A stretch of DNA of 64,000 nt, taken from contig NZ_JAJCXB010000006.1 of assembly GCF_020564935.1 (NCBI RefSeq), positions 124,001-188,000 of the forward strand, given 5' to 3'. The translations under genes were made by a program, and so were the position numbers. Position 1 is the first letter of the stretch, and the number at the start of each line of letters is the position of its first letter. This document shows, one piece after another, positions 9,095 to 16,978 of this stretch. The notes beneath the pieces were generated by a model. It made no database searches, was not told where the DNA came from, and worked only from the letters and a program-made list of their open reading frames with translations. Source of the stretch: Streptomyces pinistramenti. GTDB taxonomy: Bacteria > Actinomycetota > Actinomycetes > Streptomycetales > Streptomycetaceae.

Positions 9095-9585
9095 CGGCAA
9101 TGGGGGATGCATACTCGGGCCGCTCCTGTCAGTTGCGATCACCCGTACATTTTGAACTGGATCTGCTCGGAGGCTCCACCGCGAGGCCCAGCACGACGAA
9201 TTTTCGGGTATTTGCCTCCATCACGGAATATCCGCCCACCACGCCGGGTGCACCCAAGTGCTGAACGCCGCCGTCGATTTCCTGGTCATCGACGACTGAA
9301 TTCGGCGATAGCGGTTCGGCTGCCGTACGGAGCGCGTCACCGGTACCCGGTTCGCCGGCCGGTGGTGCGCCGTGTGCTGTTGGGGCGGGGTGGGCTGACG
9401 GGGGGCGCGGGGGTGGCGTAGCCCCTTCATCGCGGTCGGGGTGTGACGGTCCTTTGCGTAATACCTGGTGCCTGGAGATGACAGGAGGATCGATTCTCCC
9501 TTCCCGATCGGGTGACCGGGAGGATTGCCGACGGCGGGCGGGGAAGCTTGTTTCTCGTCACTGTCGCGGCAAGCGTGAGGTGGAA

Positions 9586-9954
9586 ATGAAGCGAGCCAGA
9601 TTCTTATGGGTGCCGGTCATCGTGGCGCTCACCGCCGGTACGGGTTTCGCCTTTGCTCAGAACGGGCCTGACGAGCCCAATGCGCCGGGGAAGAAGATCC
9701 AGCAAACCGTCTACCGCCAGGTATTCGGCCCCAACGTGACACTCCAGCCCGGACAGGAAGGGGGAGTGACGGTCGAGTGCCCCGCGGGGCAGGTCCCCAC
9801 CGGGGGCGGCGGTGGTACCGGCACCACGGGAAATCTCAACTTCGACTTCTCCTATGCTTCCGGCAGGTCATGGATCATCCGTGGCAAGAATTTCGGAAAC
9901 GCCGCTGAAGACCTGAGGGCTTTCGCGGTCTGTACGCCGGGCGTTGCCGCCTAG
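9586..9954 (+). CDS. small secreted protein with CPxGxxxxGGG motif
   Basis: 122 residues from ATG 9586, with GAGGTGG 2-8 bp upstream. Residues 1-24 form a signal peptide ending GFAFA|Q. The mature part has ECPAGQVPTGGGGGTGTTGN and ends FAVCTP. The two-cysteine 'CPaGk...GGG...ayAvC' pattern is common in actinobacterial extracellular proteins of unknown function with a predicted beta-sandwich. The frame is open 44 codons further upstream, but that part is not protein-like. It is one of the few intact genes in this accessory patch. Confidence 0.7.
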   Translation: MKRARFLWVPVIVALTAGTGFAFAQNGPDEPNAPGKKIQQTVYRQVFGPNVTLQPGQEGGVTVECPAGQVPTGGGGGTGTTGNLNFDFSYASGRSWIIRGKNFGNAAEDLRAFAVCTPGVAA

Positions 9955-10481
9955 GGCTGGATCGCGTCACAGCCGCACCGTTTCGCGCCGTTCGTGCCGT
10001 TCGCTCCGTGCGGGTCAGGACCGGGCCCGTGCGGAGCGTCGCGTCATGGTGTGGTGGCGGTCTCGTCCTGCGCCTCAGCCGAAAAGGGTTGGACGCCGAC
10101 CTCCGGGCACTCGTACGCTGCGGCCATGTCCAGTCCCGAGGCGTCAAGACTCTAGCCACCGCGTCCGGTGGCCCCTGCTCGCCTCAGCCGCAGAGTTCTG
10201 TCCTGCGTGAGTGCCGGGCTGTTTTCCCCGCTTCCGCCACCGGAGCGCCGTAGTACGGGAGTTGCGGTCCGTGCCGGTGCCGATGTGCCTTTCTGGCACC
10301 GCCGGACCTCTCCCGCGGTGGTTGCGTGTCTTGCCGCTCACGGTGACGAACTGCCCGATGTGCCCGTCCGGTTGCGGTCCGGGTGCCGGGGTTCCGGCGG
10401 GGCGCTGCCTGGCGCCGTGACCACCGCTGCCAGTCGATCCCTTTCCGGTCGATCCACGCCGTGGTTGCGGAGTTCTCTGTC
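9955..10481. other. 527 bp without a convincing gene
   Basis: No frame on either strand has a start with a ribosome site plus plausible protein composition. The leader of the downstream MFS gene lies here. CmlR-type genes elsewhere are regulated by translational attenuation, but I could not identify a leader peptide with confidence. Confidence 0.4.
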
Positions 10482-11639
10482 ATGCCCTTTGTCATCCATT
10501 TGTTGTCCCTCGCCGTCTTCGCCATGGGGACATCGGAGTTCATGTTGTCCGGCTTGGTGCCGGACATCGCCCATGACCTCCGGGTCTCCGTACCGGCTGC
10601 GGGCTCGCTGACCGCCGCGTTCGCGGTGGGAATGATCATCGGCGCGCCGCTGATGGCGGCCATCGGCCGCCGCTGGCCCCGGCGCCGCGCGCTGTTCGCC
10701 TTCCTCGTCACGTTCCTGCTCGCGCACGTTGTCGCCGCCGTCACCACCAGCTACCCGGTGCTGCTCGCCACCCGGATCGTCGCCGCGCTGGCCAACGCCG
10801 GGTTCCTGGCCGTGGCGCTGGTGGCGGCGACCGCGATGGTGGCGGCCGACGCCAAGGGCCGGGCCACCTCCGCCCTGCTCGGTGGTGTCACCCTGGCTTG
10901 CGTCGCCGGGGTGCCGGCCGGGGCCCTGCTCGGCCAGCACTGGGGCTGGCGGGCGGCGTTCTGGGCGGTGGCCGCCCTCTCCGTGCCGGCCCTGATCGCC
11001 CTGCGGTCGGTGCCGGCCGGTGCGCCCGACGCCGCGGCCCCGGCGCTGCGCGGCGAACTGCGGGCGCTCGGTGCCCCGCGGCTGCGGGTGACGCTGCTGC
11101 TGGGCGCCCTGGTGAACGGCGCGACGTTCTGCTCCTTCACCTACCTCGCGCCGCTGGTCACCACCGTCACCGGATACGGCGCGGGCGGGGTGCCGGTGAT
11201 GCTGGCGCTGTTCGGCGCGGGGTCCTTCGTCGGTGTCCGGGTGAGCGGCCGGTTCGCCGATGTGCGTCCGGTGCCCTTCCTGGTGGCGGGCGGCGCGGCG
11301 CTGCTCGCCGGCTGGCTGCTCCTCGCGCTGACGGCCGGCAGCCCGGTGGTCGCGCCGGTCCTGGTCTTCGTCCAGGGCGCCCTTTCGTTCGGCGTCGGCT
11401 CCACCCTGATCTCGCAGGCCCTCTACGCGGCGGCCGGGGCGCCGACGCTGGCCGGCGGCTTCGCCACGGCGGCCTTCAACGTCGGGGGCGCACTGGGCCC
11501 TTGGTGCGGCGGCCTGGTCATCGGCGCGGGCCTCGGCTACCGCTCCCCGCTGGGGGTGAGCGCCGTGCTGGTGGCGCTCGCGCTGCTCGTCGCGGCGGTG
11601 GCGGCCGGCGTACGGGGCCGGGCGGCCGTGGCGGGCTGA
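10482..11639 (+). CDS. MFS exporter, chloramphenicol-resistance (CmlR) type
   Basis: 385 residues with 12 predicted helices. The N-terminus MPFVIHLLSLAVFAMGTSEF followed by MLSGLVPDIA closely resembles Streptomyces Cml/CmlR chloramphenicol exporters of the DHA1 family (AMGTSEFM motif). The RWPRRRALF loop and the GVPAGALLGQHWGWR segment after helix 5 also fit. Start ATG 10482 has a GGAG about 9 bp upstream. Transport of chloramphenicol itself is inferred from family likeness; many homologues export other drugs. It converges on the histidine kinase gene. Confidence 0.82.
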   Translation: MPFVIHLLSLAVFAMGTSEFMLSGLVPDIAHDLRVSVPAAGSLTAAFAVGMIIGAPLMAAIGRRWPRRRALFAFLVTFLLAHVVAAVTTSYPVLLATRIVAALANAGFLAVALVAATAMVAADAKGRATSALLGGVTLACVAGVPAGALLGQHWGWRAAFWAVAALSVPALIALRSVPAGAPDAAAPALRGELRALGAPRLRVTLLLGALVNGATFCSFTYLAPLVTTVTGYGAGGVPVMLALFGAGSFVGVRVSGRFADVRPVPFLVAGGAALLAGWLLLALTAGSPVVAPVLVFVQGALSFGVGSTLISQALYAAAGAPTLAGGFATAAFNVGGALGPWCGGLVIGAGLGYRSPLGVSAVLVALALLVAAVAAGVRGRAAVAG

Positions 11640-11673
11640 GCCGTACGCGTCCGGGGGCGCGCGCCGGGGCCCG

Positions 11674-12954
11674 TCACGTCTCGACGTCCGCCGCCCGGAC
11701 CGTCTCGTCCGCCGCGTCCGCCTCGTCCGTCCCTGCCGGCAGTTCGGCGGTCAGGCGGAAGCCGCGGCGGCCGTCAGGGCCGGTCTCCAGGGTGCCGCCG
11801 GCCGTGGCCAGGCGTTCGCCGAGGCCCTTCAGGCCGCTGCCGCCGGGCGGGCCGTCCGCCCCGGTGCCGGGTTGCGCCGGGCCGCGCCCGTCGTCGGTGA
11901 CGGTCAGGCGCGCCCGGTCCCCGTCGGTCCGCACCTCGATCTCGCAGTGGGTGGCGCCGCTGTGCCGCACGGTGTTGGTGACGCCCTCGCGTACCACCCA
12001 GCCCAGGAGCGCACCGGTCTGCGGGGGCAGCGGCGGGCCCGACTGCCGTACGGACGGGGCGATGCCTGCGGCCTCCAGCATCGAGCGGGCGCGGTCGAGT
12101 TCGGTGGTCAGGCTGCCCTCGCGGTAGCCGCTGACCGCCTCGCGGATCTCGGTCAGCGCCTGCCGGCCCACCGCCTCGATGTCGGCGGCCTGGACGAGCG
12201 CGGCGTCCAGGTTGCGCGGCGCCAGCCTGCGGACCGCCTCCGCCTTGACGACCACCACGGACAGGGTGTGGCCCAGCAGGTCGTGCAGATCGCGGGAGAA
12301 CCGCAGCCGTTCCTTCTCCACGGCGCTGCGGGCGAGTTCCTGGCGGGTGGCGTCCAGTTCGTTGATGGTGTCGAAGAGGCTGAGGACCGCCGCCGTCACC
12401 ATGCCGGACAGGAACGTGCCGTAGCCGATGCCGAACGCGTCGCCCGGAGCGCCGCCGTGGTGGCCGCTCAGATATCCGGCCGAGCCGCTGAGCGTGATCA
12501 GCCACAGGGCCAGCTTGCGCCCGCGCAGTTTCCGTACGGTGCCGGAGGCCAGCGACAGCAGCGGGAAGAACAGGAACCAGTTGCCGCCGAAGCCGAGGGC
12601 GACGGCGTAGGTGACCGCGGCCAGCCCGCCGAGCGCGTAGAGCGGGTAACGGGAGTCGCGCCGCCGCGGGTCGAAGGAGGAGAAGACGACGCTGATGTAG
12701 AGGGAGTTGAAGGCGAGCAGCCCGGCGCCGGCCAGCCAGGGGTTGCCGGACCTGCCCTGGATGATGTTGGAGAAGGCGCCGAGGCCCATCAGGAGCCAGG
12801 GCAGGAAGGTGTATCTGCCGGGCCCCTTGGCGCGGCCGGTGCCGGCTGCCGCCGTGGAGCCGTCCTGGCCCGGCGGCAAGGAGCGGACGGGCCACTCGCC
12901 GTTGCCTGACCGGCAGCCGGCCGTGCGCCGCCGTTGCGTGTTCTGCACTGTCAT
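11674..12954 (-). CDS. DesK/NarX-type sensor histidine kinase
   Basis: 426 residues. About five or six membrane segments lie between residues 48 and 190. The HisKA_3 box RFSRDLHDLLGHTLSVVVVK holds the phosphorylated His. The ATPase domain has the N box VVREGVTNTVRHSGATHC, the G1 box VTDDGRG and the G2 box GSGLKGLGERL. Such kinases are normally followed directly by their NarL-type regulator. Here the next gene downstream is a convergent exporter, and the only intact regulator of the right type is 4.8 kb away at 6227-6865 on the same strand. Pairing of the two is an inference. Confidence 0.88.
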   Translation of the reverse strand: MTVQNTQRRRTAGCRSGNGEWPVRSLPPGQDGSTAAAGTGRAKGPGRYTFLPWLLMGLGAFSNIIQGRSGNPWLAGAGLLAFNSLYISVVFSSFDPRRRDSRYPLYALGGLAAVTYAVALGFGGNWFLFFPLLSLASGTVRKLRGRKLALWLITLSGSAGYLSGHHGGAPGDAFGIGYGTFLSGMVTAAVLSLFDTINELDATRQELARSAVEKERLRFSRDLHDLLGHTLSVVVVKAEAVRRLAPRNLDAALVQAADIEAVGRQALTEIREAVSGYREGSLTTELDRARSMLEAAGIAPSVRQSGPPLPPQTGALLGWVVREGVTNTVRHSGATHCEIEVRTDGDRARLTVTDDGRGPAQPGTGADGPPGGSGLKGLGERLATAGGTLETGPDGRRGFRLTAELPAGTDEADAADETVRAADVET

Positions 12955-13236
12955 TCCCCCAGGTCAGGTCCGTGCCGCCGATGACGGCTCCGGGACGGTC
13001 CCACCACCCGTGCCGGGCGGCGGCGGGCGTGGATGACGCAGCCGCCGAAGAGCGGCAGGGTGACGGCCACCGCCGTCCGGCACGCCGCGCCCTGAGTCCT
13101 CCTGGCCGCTGCCGCGTGACCGTTCCGCCGGTGGTCCTCATGTCCAGGAGACTACGGAGCGTGCCCGCGAAAGGGGCAGGGGCGGATGTGGGGGAAGACC
13201 CCTGACAAATGTCACGGGGCGGGCCGCGGCGTTGAA

Positions 13237-13253
13237 TCTGACGCTACGTCAGA
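13237..13253. promoter_or_regulatory. perfect 7-3-7 inverted repeat upstream of maoC-adh-sdr
   Basis: TCTGACGCTACGTCAGA is a perfect palindrome with a 3-bp centre, different in sequence from the KstR-like site 47 bp downstream. It lies near the -35 region relative to a TATACA box at 13281-13286. This looks like a TetR- or GntR-type operator for a second regulator. A weaker repeat, TGACA-AA-TGTCA, occurs at 13203-13214. Confidence 0.5.
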
Positions 13254-13299
13254 GGTCTTTCGGGTGTCGGACGGATCGGCTATACATGAGAGCCATCGG

Positions 13300-13315
13300 C
13301 TAGAACGCGTTCTAG
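13300..13315. promoter_or_regulatory. KstR-like operator of the maoC-adh-sdr unit
   Basis: CTAGAACGCGTTCTAG is a perfect 16-bp palindrome containing TAGAACGCGTTCTA, an exact fit to the KstR consensus TnnAACnnGTTnnA. It lies 119 bp before the maoC start and just downstream of a possible -10 box TATACA (13281-13286), a typical repressor position. The related site at 1114 shares the AAC..GTTCTA core. Confidence 0.7.
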
Positions 13316-13434
13316 AAGTGTGCCTGTAGCGCACCTCGGACGCGGCCCGGCTGAGACCGGTACGACCCCGGCCCCGCCGACGGTGCGGACGGCGGGCCGG
13401 GGTCTTCACAGCGTGGTGAAGGAGCAACAGCCCC

Positions 13435-14319
13435 ATGCCCATCGACGCCGCCAAGGCCACCTCCGCCGAGCCGCGGACCTGCGAACTCGCCTGGGACCAC
13501 AAGGACGTCCAGCTCTACCACCTCGGCATCGGCGCCGGCGCCGCCACCCCGGAGAAGGCGCACCCCGCCACCGACCCCGACGAGCTGCGCTACACCCTGG
13601 AGAGCGCGCTGCACGTCCTGCCCAGCTTCGCCACCGTCGCCGGCGGAGGCATGGCGGTGGCCGGCGGGCTGTCCGCCCCGGGCATCGACGTCGACCTCGC
13701 GGCCGTCCTGCACGGCGGCCAGAGTGTCACCGTGCACCGCCCCCTCCCGGTACGCGGCCGCGCCACCCAGACCTCCACCGTCCCCGCCGTCCATGACAAG
13801 ACCAAGGCAGCCGTCATCGTGCTGCGCTCCGAAGTCGCCGATGACGACGGTCCGTTGTGGACCTGCGACACCCAGATCTTCGTCCGTGGCGAGGGCGGTT
13901 TCGGCGGCGACCGCGGCCCCTCCGCCCGCATCGACCTGCCCGACCGGGCCCCCGACCTGACCTGCGAGCGGCACATCCGCGAGGACCAGGCCCTGCTCTA
14001 CCGCCTCTCCGGCGACTGGAACCCGTTGCACGCCGACCCCGGGTTCGCCAAGCTCGCCGGCTTCGACCGGCCGATCCTGCACGGCCTGTGCAGTTACGGA
14101 GTCACCCTCAAGGCCGTCGTCGACACCGCGCTCGACGGCGACGTCTCCCGGGTGCGCGCCTACACCACCCGGTTCGCCGGGGTCGTCTTCCCCGGCGAGA
14201 CGCTGCGCCTGCGCATGTGGCGCGAGGCACCGGAGCCCGGCCGCATCCAGGTCGCGGTCACCGCCGCCGACCGCGACGACGCCCCGGTGCTCGCCGACAC
14301 CGTCATCGAGCACAGCTGA
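13435..14319 (+). CDS. MaoC-type enoyl-CoA hydratase (hydratase 2)
   Basis: 294 residues with an N-terminal degenerate hot-dog domain and a C-terminal catalytic one, the two-domain layout of actinobacterial steroid-pathway hydratases. The hydratase-2 motif is present: LYRLSGDWNPLHADPGFAKL with Asp194 and His199, then FDRPILHGLCSYG. It should hydrate a trans-2-enoyl-CoA to the (3R)-hydroxyacyl-CoA. AAGGAG lies 9 bp before the ATG. It is the first gene of a three-gene unit behind the KstR-like palindrome, so a bulky steroid-type acyl-CoA is the likely substrate (inference). Confidence 0.88.
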   Translation: MPIDAAKATSAEPRTCELAWDHKDVQLYHLGIGAGAATPEKAHPATDPDELRYTLESALHVLPSFATVAGGGMAVAGGLSAPGIDVDLAAVLHGGQSVTVHRPLPVRGRATQTSTVPAVHDKTKAAVIVLRSEVADDDGPLWTCDTQIFVRGEGGFGGDRGPSARIDLPDRAPDLTCERHIREDQALLYRLSGDWNPLHADPGFAKLAGFDRPILHGLCSYGVTLKAVVDTALDGDVSRVRAYTTRFAGVVFPGETLRLRMWREAPEPGRIQVAVTAADRDDAPVLADTVIEHS

Positions 14320-14382
14320 CCCACCGGGCTCTCCCCGGGGCCCGCACCCCGCACCGTCCGTACGTACGAGAGGAGCCGCACC

Positions 14383-15459
14383 GTGCGCGCAGCCGTACAG
14401 CACGAGACAGGACAGGACACGCTCGAAGTCCTCGACGACATCGAGGCGGTGGGGTTCGGCCCCGGCAAGGTCAGGATGCGGGTCCGGGCGACCGGGCTGT
14501 GCCACTCCGACCTGTCCGCGATGAACGGGGTGCTGCCGCAGCCCGCGCCGTTCGTCCCCGGGCACGAGGGCGCGGGCGAGCTCCTCGACGTCGGCGACGG
14601 CGTCACAGGGCTGGCGCAGGGCGACCGCGTCCTGATGTGCTGGCTGCCCGCCTGCGGCGGCTGTCCCTCCTGCAAGCGCGGCCAGACGCACCTGTGCCTG
14701 GCCGGCTTCATGAACGCCGGCACCCCCAACTTCCGGCGCCCCGGAGGAGACGTCTTCGGCTTTGCCGGGACCGGCACCTTCGCCGAAGAGGTCGTGGTGT
14801 CCGCCGACTGCGCGGTGCCCATCCCGGACGACGTGCCGTACGAGATCGCCGCGCTCATCGGCTGCGGCGTCACCACCGGCATCGGCGCCGCGGTCAACAC
14901 CGCCAAGGTGGAGGCCGGGTCATCGGTCGCGGTCATCGGCTGTGGCGGCGTCGGCATCTCCGTCATCCAGGGCGCACGGGCCTGCGGCGCGGCCCGGATC
15001 GTCGCCGTCGACCCGGTGGCCGCACGGCGCGAGGCCGCCCTGCGGTTCGGCGCCACCGACGCCGTCGAACCCGCCGAACTCGCCGGCGCCAAGGCCGAGA
15101 TCACCTCGGGCGAGGGCTTCGACTACGTCTTCGAAGTGGTCGGCAAGTCCGCCACCGCACGGACCGCGTACGAGACGACCCGGCGCGGCGGCACCCTGTG
15201 CGTGGTCGGCGCGGGCGCGATGGACGACACCTTCCAGGTCAACATGTTCGAGCTGTTCTTCGACGAGAAGCGGATCCTGCCGTCGCTCTACGGCGGCGGC
15301 GACGTCCTGCGGTCCTACGAGCGGGCCATCGCCCTGTGGCGGGCAGGACGGATCGACCTCGAAGGGCTCATCACCCACCGCGTCCCGCTCGCCGACATCA
15401 ACGACGCCCTCGACCAGATGCGCACCGGCACCTCCCTGCGCACCTGCATCGAGATCTGA
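14383..15459 (+). CDS. zinc-dependent class III-like alcohol dehydrogenase
   Basis: 358 residues from GTG 14383 (AGGAG 7 bp upstream). Catalytic-zinc ligands are Cys40 in GLCHSD and His61 in GHEGAGE. Structural-zinc cysteines are in CGGCPSCKRGQTHLC. The Rossmann motif is VIGCGGVGISVIQGA. It oxidises an alcohol with NAD(P)+ and belongs to the AdhC/AdhD-like branch often embedded in actinobacterial lipid and steroid clusters. It lies between the MaoC hydratase and the SDR with 63 and 71 bp gaps, so co-transcription is likely. A steroid side-chain alcohol is a plausible but unproven substrate. Confidence 0.88.
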   Translation: MRAAVQHETGQDTLEVLDDIEAVGFGPGKVRMRVRATGLCHSDLSAMNGVLPQPAPFVPGHEGAGELLDVGDGVTGLAQGDRVLMCWLPACGGCPSCKRGQTHLCLAGFMNAGTPNFRRPGGDVFGFAGTGTFAEEVVVSADCAVPIPDDVPYEIAALIGCGVTTGIGAAVNTAKVEAGSSVAVIGCGGVGISVIQGARACGAARIVAVDPVAARREAALRFGATDAVEPAELAGAKAEITSGEGFDYVFEVVGKSATARTAYETTRRGGTLCVVGAGAMDDTFQVNMFELFFDEKRILPSLYGGGDVLRSYERAIALWRAGRIDLEGLITHRVPLADINDALDQMRTGTSLRTCIEI

Positions 15460-15530
15460 CACCCGGCACCGGGGCCCGGCCTGGTGCACCGCCGACCGGC
15501 AGCCCGTACCGCACTCCGAGAGGAATGGCA

Positions 15531-16481
15531 TTGACTGGCATGGCACTGCCCCTGGACGGCCTGGCCGCCGTCGTCACCGGCGCCGGCCGCGGCCTGGGCC
15601 GCGTCGAGGCCCTGGAACTCGCCCGCCTCGGCGCGGCCGTCGTCGTCAACGACTTCGGCAGGCCCGGCCGCGACGGCTCGGGCGAGGCGTCCGCGGCCCC
15701 CGCGCAGCAGACCGCGGCCGAGATCACCGCGGCCGGCGGCCGGGCCGTGGCCCACATCGGCGACGTGGCCGACCACGAACAGGCCCGCGAACTGGTCGAG
15801 TTGGCGATCAGCAGTTACGGCAAGCTCGACATCCTGGTCAACAACGCGGGCATCCTGCGCGACCGTATGGTCTTCTCGATGACCGAGGACGAGTGGGACT
15901 CGGTCATCCGCGTTCACCTCAAGGGCCACTTCAACACCACCCACTTCGCCGCCGCCCACTGGCGCGCCCGCGCCAAGGCGTCCGGGGGCCCGGTACACGG
16001 CCGGATCGTCAACACCTCGTCCGAGGCGTTCCTGGCCGGTTCTGCGGGCCAGCCCAACTACGCGGCGGCCAAGGGCGGCATCGTCGGCCTGACCACCTCC
16101 ACGGCGCTCGCGCTCGCCAAGTACGGCGTCACCGCCAACGCCATCTGCCCGCGCGCCCGCACCCGGATGACCGAGGACGTCTTCGCGGGCTTCGCCGAGC
16201 CGGACGACGGACAGCTCGACCCGCTGGCGCCCGAGCACGTCGCGCCGCTCGTCGGCTATCTGGCCTCCCCGGCCGCCGCGGGCGTCAACGGCCAGCTCCT
16301 GGTGGTGCACGGCGGCATGGTCGCCATCGCCGAACGCCCGCGGATCGCCGCCCAGTTCAACAGCGCGAAGGACACCTTCAGCTACGCGGAACTGGACGGG
16401 CTGCTCACGCCGTACTACGCCGAGCGGCCACCGAACGAGACCTTCGCCGCCGCCGAGGTGCTGGGCCTCAAACGCGGCTGA
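15531..16481 (+). CDS. SDR 3-hydroxyacyl-CoA dehydrogenase (17-beta-HSD4-like)
   Basis: About 316 residues. The cofactor motif is VVTGAGRGLGRVEALELARL with VVNDFG. NNAGILRDRM is followed by the catalytic Ser in IVNTSSEAF and the Tyr-x3-Lys in NYAAAKGGIVGLT. This is the pattern of HSD17B4-type peroxisomal multifunctional dehydrogenases and of mycobacterial Hsd4A, which oxidise the (3R)-hydroxyacyl-CoA produced by MaoC-type hydratases. Candidate starts are ATG 15525 (too close to AGAGGA), TTG 15531 (best spacing, 6 bp) and ATG 15540; I chose TTG. It completes hydratase plus dehydrogenase for one beta-oxidation round with the genes at 1.1-4.6 kb. Confidence 0.87.
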   Translation: MTGMALPLDGLAAVVTGAGRGLGRVEALELARLGAAVVVNDFGRPGRDGSGEASAAPAQQTAAEITAAGGRAVAHIGDVADHEQARELVELAISSYGKLDILVNNAGILRDRMVFSMTEDEWDSVIRVHLKGHFNTTHFAAAHWRARAKASGGPVHGRIVNTSSEAFLAGSAGQPNYAAAKGGIVGLTTSTALALAKYGVTANAICPRARTRMTEDVFAGFAEPDDGQLDPLAPEHVAPLVGYLASPAAAGVNGQLLVVHGGMVAIAERPRIAAQFNSAKDTFSYAELDGLLTPYYAERPPNETFAAAEVLGLKRG

Positions 16482-16600
16482 CGACGCGGGTCGGCGCGGC
16501 CGGGCGGCGAACGCACCGGCGTGCGCGCACCGTAGGACGGCGGCCGGGCCCGCCGCCGCGGGGGGAAGTCGCCGCGGGGAAAGCCGAGCCGGGAAAACCG

Positions 16601-16640
16601 ACGGCCCCCACGGCCTTCGGATGAAGGCGGCAGGGGCCGT
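16601..16640. terminator. bidirectional terminator
   Basis: Nested hairpin: outer stem ACGGCCCC/GGGGCCGT, inner stem GCCTTC/GAAGGC with loop GGAT. It lies between the convergent SDR gene and the small minus-strand gene, serving both. Confidence 0.65.
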
Positions 16641-16658
16641 GGACGGGCTCTGGTGCGC

Positions 16659-16826
16659 TTACGCGTTCTGGGTCTGCTTGCCGCGGCGGTGGCGGCCGTT
16701 GGCGGCCGCTTTGGCCTCCTCCGTCGCTGCCGGGCCGCGGTGCCTCCCGGAGCCGGTGGCCTCGGCGGCCTGGGCGGAACCCTCTTGGGGGTGCGCCTCG
16801 GTCGTGTCGGTTCGGGCTTCGGACAT
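16659..16826 (-). CDS. small hydrophilic hypothetical protein (55 aa)
   Basis: ATG 16826 gives MSEARTDTTEAHPQEGSAQA followed by two GRHR motifs (GRHRGPA and NGRHRRG), ending KQTQNA. The repeated GRHR plus acidic/alanine context is typical of a small conserved Streptomyces protein of unknown function. A GGAG lies 11 bp upstream, weak spacing. A terminator hairpin lies just after the stop at 16659. It has no membrane segment or signal. It is probably expressed alone. Confidence 0.55.
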   Translation of the reverse strand: MSEARTDTTEAHPQEGSAQAAEATGSGRHRGPAATEEAKAAANGRHRRGKQTQNA

Positions 16827-16978
16827 GAAAAGAGTCACTCCGTCAGTTCGCTTACAGCTGTACGCGTCGGGACCGCCGCGGCGTCACCGTCGGTGGCCGG
16901 GTCAACCGGCTGCGCAGGGCGTGTCCGATGGCTCGCCGTGGCGTCGCGGCGACCCATCCGACATGCCGTAGCCCCCGC

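Noticed and set aside
10210..10481. Possible attenuator leader peptide for the CmlR-type exporter
   Set aside because: No short frame with a ribosome site and a stem-loop masking the exporter start could be identified.
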